DNA of 9,433 nt. It comes from Gorillibacterium sp. Its GTDB lineage: Bacteria; Bacillota; Bacilli; Paenibacillales; NBRC-103111. The position numbers were made by a program, and so were the translations under genes. Within the stretch, counting starts at the first letter, position 1, and each line of letters opens with the position of its first letter. Shown one piece after another: positions 6,206 to 9,433 of the stretch. Below the pieces are notes generated by a model that saw nothing but the letters and a program-made list of their open reading frames with translations, did not search any database and had not been told where the DNA came from. Where the stretch lies: NCBI GenBank assembly GCA_014380705.1, contig JACMJI010000156.1:1-9433 (forward strand). The letters run 5' to 3'.

Positions 6206-6841
6206 ATGACAGGTGAACCAAACAAGCCTTATCGTGACGTAGTAGAAGGAAGACGCTCCGTTCGCAGCTATAACCCCACCTTCCGAATTCCACGTGAAGA
6301 GCTGCATGATTTAATCAAAGAAGCAACAAAGGCCCCTTCATCGTCTAATCTTCAGCCCTGGCGTTTTCTAGTTATCGACGATCAGGCCCTGCAAGAAAAA
6401 CTGAAACCCATTGCCTTCAACCAGCAACAGGTTTCAGATGCGTCTGCCGTGATTGCTGTATTAGGTGATATTGCAGCGTATAAACAGGCAGAAACGATTT
6501 CTAGTCGCGCCTTGAAAGCAGGGTATATCACAGAAGAATTCAAGAATCGATCCGTTGCAAGGACGATGCAAGGATATCAAAGCATGAGCAGAGATAAGCT
6601 GCGCGAAATTGCTTATATCGACGGCGGTCTGGTCTCTATGCTGCTCATGCTCTCAGCGAAAGCCAGAGGTTATGATACCGTGCCAATGGGTGGCTATGAT
6701 TCCGATGCTTTTGTTAAAGCCTTTGAGGTTCCCGAGCAGTATGTACCCATCATGTTGATTGCCATTGGAAAAGCCGCAGCACCAGGCAATCCGACAATTC
6801 GCCTAGAGGTTGAAGAAATCGCATTTTGGAACTCATTTTAA
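6206..6841 (+). CDS. Nitroreductase family flavoprotein (YdgI-like)
   Basis: The 211-aa product is a full-length FMN-dependent NAD(P)H oxidoreductase of the nitroreductase superfamily, normally a cytoplasmic homodimer. RRSVRSY at residues 16-22 and APSSSNLQPWRF at 43-54 are the FMN phosphate and isoalloxazine contacts. IDGGLVSMLLMLSAKARGYDTVPMGGYD at 138-165 is the C-terminal FMN-binding segment. LIAIGKAA at 184-191 is the final core strand. The pattern through the whole length resembles B. subtilis YdgI (209 aa), recalled from family knowledge and not searched. The physiological substrate of this group is not settled. Start: ATG at 6206 with AGGAGG (6192-6197) 8 bases upstream. It appears to be a single-gene transcript, isolated from rdgB by the terminator and repeat array and closed by the bidirectional terminator at 6873. 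Confidence 0.9.
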   Translation: MTGEPNKPYRDVVEGRRSVRSYNPTFRIPREELHDLIKEATKAPSSSNLQPWRFLVIDDQALQEKLKPIAFNQQQVSDASAVIAVLGDIAAYKQAETISSRALKAGYITEEFKNRSVARTMQGYQSMSRDKLREIAYIDGGLVSMLLMLSAKARGYDTVPMGGYDSDAFVKAFEVPEQYVPIMLIAIGKAAAPGNPTIRLEVEEIAFWNSF

Positions 6842-6872
6842 GAGCCTATCAAATACTCAGATCAAGAAGACG

Positions 6873-6923
6873 ACAAAAAACCTCCTCCATCCCCTATGAT
6901 AGGTGACGGAGGAGGTTTTTTGT
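6873..6923. terminator. Bidirectional intrinsic terminator between convergent genes
   Basis: ACAAAAAACCTCCTCC (6873-6888) pairs perfectly with GGAGGAGGTTTTTTGT (6908-6923): a GC-rich core of eight pairs flanked by six A on one side and six T on the other. Either strand therefore gives a hairpin followed by a U-tract. The 19-base loop contains a nested CCTAT/ATAGG inverted repeat. It serves the nitroreductase (+) and asnB (-). Confidence 0.93.
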
Positions 6924-6960
6924 GCAACCGTTTAGTCACTGGATAAGTCCGTCGAATCAT

Positions 6961-8805
6961 TCAAACAATCCGTACCTTATAAGCGCGTAACCAGGTATCT
7001 GTTTGGGCGAGATAAGCGAATAGCTGAGGACCGCTCATTAACTGACCAAACCAAGGGATATGGAGGGAGGTATCGGTTGATTCTGCTAATTTGCGGACAT
7101 AAGCTGTATCAATTAGAGCTAGAAGAGGGGACGAGGGGTCGCTCAGAATCTCAAGCACCCAGTTTTTAACGGCAGCCGTATAGGAGGGGTTGTGTGTTTT
7201 TGGGTAGGGGCTTTTTTTACGATAGAGAACATCATCAGGCAGTACGCCCGTCAACGCCTTTCTCAAGATGCCCTTTTCCCGCTCACCCGCTGTTTTGACC
7301 TCCCAAGGAACATTCCAAACATAGTCTACCAGTCGATGATCGCAAAAGGGTACACGAACCTCGAGTCCTGCTGCCATACTCATCCGATCTTTGCGGTCAA
7401 GCAGGGTGGGCATGAATCGGGTAATATTTAAGTAGGACATTTCCCGCATCCGCTGCTGCTCTTTATTCTCACCAGAAAGATGAGGTACTTCGGCAAGTGC
7501 TTGCTGGTACCGTTCCTTCACATAAATCTCGGGCTTCAGAAGGTTTGCTGTTTCCGCGTTCAAAACACGGATACGAGATTCCATCTGCATCGACCAAGGG
7601 AAAGTATCCGCACCGAGCGACTCTGCTCTATGGAACCATGGATAACCTCCAAAAATTTCATCGGCTGCCTCTCCGGATACCGCAACGGTTGCATGTTTTT
7701 TAATTTCTTTACAGAATAGCAGCAAGGAGGCGTCCACGTCCGCCATGCCGGGTAGGTCGCGAGCGAATACTGCAGTCTTTAGCGCTTCCGTTAGCTCTGG
7801 GGTATCAAATTCTACATTATGGTGGTCCGTTCCGAGGTATTCACTCATCCGCTTGATCCAGGGAGCATCCGAATTTGGTTGAAAGGTGCTCGTTGTAAAA
7901 TGCTTGGCGTTATCCGTATAGTCAACAGAGAACGTAGGGACGATTCCCTGACCGGTTCCTGCATAGTAGGCAGCAGCTAGGGAGGTGAGTGCGCTTGAAT
8001 CCAGTCCGCCCGAGAGTAAGGTGCAGACGGGAACGTCTGAGATGAGCTGTCGCTCTAATGTATCCTTTAGCAGTTCTCCAATTTTAACTGCCGTGGTGCT
8101 TACGTCATCTTCATGGGGCTTGCTTACGAGCTGCCAGTAAATGGTTGTTCGCAGTCCTCCACGATTAAGTGTCATGCAGTGGCCTGGCTTCAGCTCCGCC
8201 ATGCGGCGGTAGACACCATGGCCTGGGGTACGTGCTGGCCCCAGCGCAAATACTTCCGCTAGTCCTTCAGCGTCAACCTCAGCCGCAAAGTCAGGATGCG
8301 CGAGAATTGCTTTTGGCTCCGAGCCAAAGAGAAACATCCCGTTGTCGTATGAATAAAACAAAGGCTTAACTCCGAGTCGATCCCTCACTAAGAACAACTC
8401 TTCAACCGCTTCATCCCAAATAGCAAAAGCAAAAATACCGTTTAAACGGTCCACACAAGCCTTTCCCCATTCAACATAAGAGAGGAGAAGGACCTCCGTA
8501 TCGCAATGGGTTTGAAACCGGTGTCCTCGTCCCTCAAGTTCACGTCTTAGCTCGAGAGCATTGTATAATTCACCATTGTAGACAATACTGCAATTCTTGT
8601 CCCCCTTGCCCCGGATCATGGGCTGCTTTCCATTTACGGGATCGATTACAGAAAGTCTGCGATGACCAAGAGCACAATGTGGAGACAGCCAGATTCCTGA
8701 GGCGTCTGGTCCACGTGCAGCTAATGTTTCCGTCATCTTTTGCATCATATCAAGCACAGTGGTCAGGTCTCTTCGCCAATCTACCCACCCGGTTATTCCG
8801 CACAT
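6961..8805 (-). CDS. asnB: Glutamine-hydrolysing asparagine synthetase, AsnO-like
   Basis: The 614-aa enzyme makes asparagine from aspartate, ATP and glutamine. Residues 1 to about 205 are the class II glutaminase domain: Cys2 as N-terminal nucleophile, RGPD at 31-34, RRLSVID at 49-55, NGELYN at 77-82 and D102 in CDTEVLL. The synthetase domain starts about residue 240, with the PP-loop SGGLDSS at 265-271, RDLPGMADVDASLLLFC at 349-365, SGEAADEIFGGYPWFH at 377-392 and LLDRKDRMSMAAGLEVRVPFCDHRLVDY at 468-495. All key residues are present, so it should be active. Its length and the long insertion before PWI (about 298-317) fit B. subtilis AsnO better than AsnB, though I could not align them. In B. 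subtilis AsnO is linked to sporulation. The start ATG at 8805 has AAGGGA (8815-8820) 9 bases upstream. Confidence 0.95.
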   Translation of the reverse strand: MCGITGWVDWRRDLTTVLDMMQKMTETLAARGPDASGIWLSPHCALGHRRLSVIDPVNGKQPMIRGKGDKNCSIVYNGELYNALELRRELEGRGHRFQTHCDTEVLLLSYVEWGKACVDRLNGIFAFAIWDEAVEELFLVRDRLGVKPLFYSYDNGMFLFGSEPKAILAHPDFAAEVDAEGLAEVFALGPARTPGHGVYRRMAELKPGHCMTLNRGGLRTTIYWQLVSKPHEDDVSTTAVKIGELLKDTLERQLISDVPVCTLLSGGLDSSALTSLAAAYYAGTGQGIVPTFSVDYTDNAKHFTTSTFQPNSDAPWIKRMSEYLGTDHHNVEFDTPELTEALKTAVFARDLPGMADVDASLLLFCKEIKKHATVAVSGEAADEIFGGYPWFHRAESLGADTFPWSMQMESRIRVLNAETANLLKPEIYVKERYQQALAEVPHLSGENKEQQRMREMSYLNITRFMPTLLDRKDRMSMAAGLEVRVPFCDHRLVDYVWNVPWEVKTAGEREKGILRKALTGVLPDDVLYRKKSPYPKTHNPSYTAAVKNWVLEILSDPSSPLLALIDTAYVRKLAESTDTSLHIPWFGQLMSGPQLFAYLAQTDTWLRAYKVRIV

Positions 8806-8884
8806 AAGCTACATTCCCTTCTCACATACTATCCTGCCTGAACGACGGAAAACCTCCAGATTCGTTCGTCTCGGCGGCTATGGA

Positions 8885-8914
8885 TAGGATATGCGAAAAT
8901 TCGGGTATCATGTC
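8885..8914 (-). promoter_or_regulatory. Candidate sporulation-type (sigma-K/E-like) promoter for asnB
   Basis: On the minus strand CATATCCTA (8893-8885) fits the sigma-K -10 pattern CATANNNTA at every defined base. An AC dinucleotide (8913-8912) lies 18 bases upstream, one more than the usual 17. The leader would be about 70 bases. No good sigma-A promoter was found in the interval. The motif is short and can occur by chance. Confidence 0.3.
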
Positions 8915-8923
8915 TGTCCAGAT

Positions 8924-8941
8924 TCTTTTTCATGAAAAAGA
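8924..8941. repeat. 18-bp perfect palindrome upstream of asnB
   Basis: TCTTTTTCATGAAAAAGA is identical to its reverse complement. With one extra base on one side the symmetry continues through GAT/ATC (8921-8943). It lies about 10 bases upstream of the asnB -35 candidate and overlaps the U-tract of the small gene's terminator. It could be a DNA-binding operator, an element of the terminator, or both. Confidence 0.75.
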
Positions 8942-8981
8942 TCGCATTTCACTTGGCCTAATTGGCTAAGGAAATACGATC
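8931..8981 (-). terminator. Intrinsic terminator of the small minus-strand gene
   Basis: Read on the minus strand, GATCGTATTTC (8981-8971) pairs with GAAATGCGATC (8950-8940) with one mismatch. Inside, CTTAGCC (8970-8964) pairs with GGCCAAG (8958-8952) with one G-T wobble and a bulged base, around a five-base loop. Five T (8939-8935) and then C follow. There is no A-tract on the other side, so it acts only on minus-strand transcripts. Confidence 0.8.
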
Positions 8982-9004
8982 CTATAATCCTATAATCCTA
9001 TGAT
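8981..9004. repeat. Three tandem 8-bp repeats
   Basis: CCTATAAT occurs at 8981-8988 and 8989-8996, and CCTATGAT at 8997-9004. The block fills most of the gap between the stop of the small gene (9015) and its terminator hairpin. The TATAAT inside each unit resembles a -10 box on the plus strand, but no plus-strand gene follows. Confidence 0.85.
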
Positions 9005-9014
9005 TCAATGAAAC

Positions 9015-9215
9015 TTATAACATATGAAAATCACATTCATTGCGCTTATAATGGGCACCACTAATGCAAACCACGTCTTCATCATATTGCTCGATCTTAC
9101 CGGGATATAAGAGAACAACATTGTTTCTTCTTTGGATAACAAGTACCTTGCGCTGAAAAAGCGCTGCAGCAAATAGCTCCATATCTGTTACTAATGTATC
9201 AGAAGCGTTATTCAC
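9015..9215 (-). CDS. Small hypothetical protein, 66 aa
   Basis: I do not recognise this protein. It starts with GTG at 9215 (minus strand). The upstream GAGGTGA is a seven-base match to the anti-Shine-Dalgarno end, with a spacing of about 6 bases, which strongly supports a real gene. Residues 12-25 (MELFAAALFQRKVL) look helical and amphipathic. Residues 22-60 alternate in a pattern of beta strands (KVLVIQRR, NVVLLYPGKIEQYDED, VVCISGAHY) and suggest a small barrel or sheet. The tail is HML. Three cysteine or histidine pairs are too scattered for a zinc site. There is no signal peptide or membrane helix. The gene has a promoter candidate upstream and its own terminator downstream, so it is probably a separate short transcript rather than part of the asnB operon. 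No function is proposed. Confidence 0.65.
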   Translation of the reverse strand: MNNASDTLVTDMELFAAALFQRKVLVIQRRNNVVLLYPGKIEQYDEDVVCISGAHYKRNECDFHML

Positions 9216-9275
9216 GCGAACTCACCTCTACTCTATGATGATCACAAATATTAATACGTTACATAAAAGGAAGTT

Positions 9276-9305
9276 TATATACCCATATTACCGAAAGTTA
9301 AACAA
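9276..9305 (-). promoter_or_regulatory. Candidate sigma-A promoter for the 66-aa gene
   Basis: On the minus strand TTGTTT (9305-9300) and TATATA (9281-9276) are spaced by 18 bases, about 60 bases upstream of the GTG. The whole stretch 9240-9433 is AT-rich, so a match of this quality could be chance. Apart from this, 9216-9433 shows no gene I can support. Confidence 0.4.
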
Positions 9306-9433
9306 ATAAACGGAGACAAATGTCACAAAAATAGAAATTTTTGATTCAATTATTTATACATTTCATACTAATTACCGAGTGGAAATAGTTCCTAATAAAA
9401 GGTATGATCAGGATGATTATATATTGTAAAGGG

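Noticed and set aside
5994..6206. Plus-strand open frame of 70 codons over the repeat array
   Set aside because: It is an effect of repeating AT-rich 40-bp units, lacks a good ribosome binding site, and overlaps the nitroreductase start. The repeated peptide fragments shift frame between units.
7192..8369. Several plus-strand open frames of 66-79 codons inside asnB
   Set aside because: They lie opposite a well-conserved coding sequence and have no ribosome binding sites or recognisable content.
8806..8980. T-box or other riboswitch upstream of asnB
   Set aside because: No T-box consensus (GGTGGNACCGCG type) or specifier-stem arrangement was seen. The only strong hairpin is explained as the terminator of the upstream small gene.
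9404..9433. Possible start of a plus-strand gene at ATG 9404 or 9413 running off the window
   Set aside because: Only 7-10 codons are visible, and the SD spacing is poor for 9404 and merely possible for 9413. A weak TTGATT-N17-CATACT promoter at 9341-9369 is not enough to call it.

Overview
The window looks like chromosomal DNA of an endospore-forming Bacillota, most likely Paenibacillus or a close relative. The evidence is a GerM lipoprotein gene directly upstream of rph and rdgB (the gerM-rph-ysnA order I recall from Bacillus subtilis), a YutG/LtrC-type phosphatidylglycerophosphatase A, a YdgI-type nitroreductase, an AsnO-like asparagine synthetase of the length I recall for B. subtilis AsnO (614 aa), and strong GGAGG-type ribosome binding sites. 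No transposase, integrase, phage gene, CRISPR array, rRNA or tRNA was seen. This is mainly a core-genome neighbourhood.

Layout. 1-609 (+) is the C-terminal end of a PKD/Ig-like, probably extracellular protein cut by the window edge, followed by a terminator. 767-1501 (+) is a class I SAM-dependent methyltransferase behind a candidate sigma-A promoter, and 1583-2572 (+) is a metallo-beta-lactamase-fold hydrolase. These two are probably co-transcribed. pgpA (3112-2579, -) converges on the hydrolase with only 6 bp between stop codons and is divergent from gerM (3248-4315, +), which carries a candidate mother-cell (sigma-E-like) promoter. A 13-bp hairpin separates gerM from rph (4514-5254). rph is tightly coupled to rdgB (5257-5922, GTG start, SD inside rph). 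A strong terminator follows, and its hairpin is the first member of a 40-bp tandem array of hairpins (5941-6105). A nitroreductase (6206-6841, +) and asnB/asnO (8805-6961, -) converge on a shared 16-bp-stem bidirectional terminator. Upstream of asnB lie an 18-bp perfect palindrome, a sporulation-type promoter candidate and the terminator of a small unrecognised gene (9215-9015, -). The last 218 bases are AT-rich and hold that gene's promoter candidate.

How the genes fit together. rph (tRNA 3' maturation) and rdgB (clearing of ITP/dITP/XTP) form a translationally close housekeeping pair. gerM belongs to sporulation and germination. An AsnO-type synthetase behind a CATANNNTA-like -10 would also fit sporulation-stage expression. 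The methyltransferase and MBL hydrolase cannot be assigned a substrate from sequence alone.

I found no convincing new multi-gene system. The items most worth following up are the hairpin tandem array after rdgB, the palindrome and promoter architecture upstream of asnB, the small GTG-start gene with its own terminator, and the poly-G run abutting the pgpA ribosome binding site.
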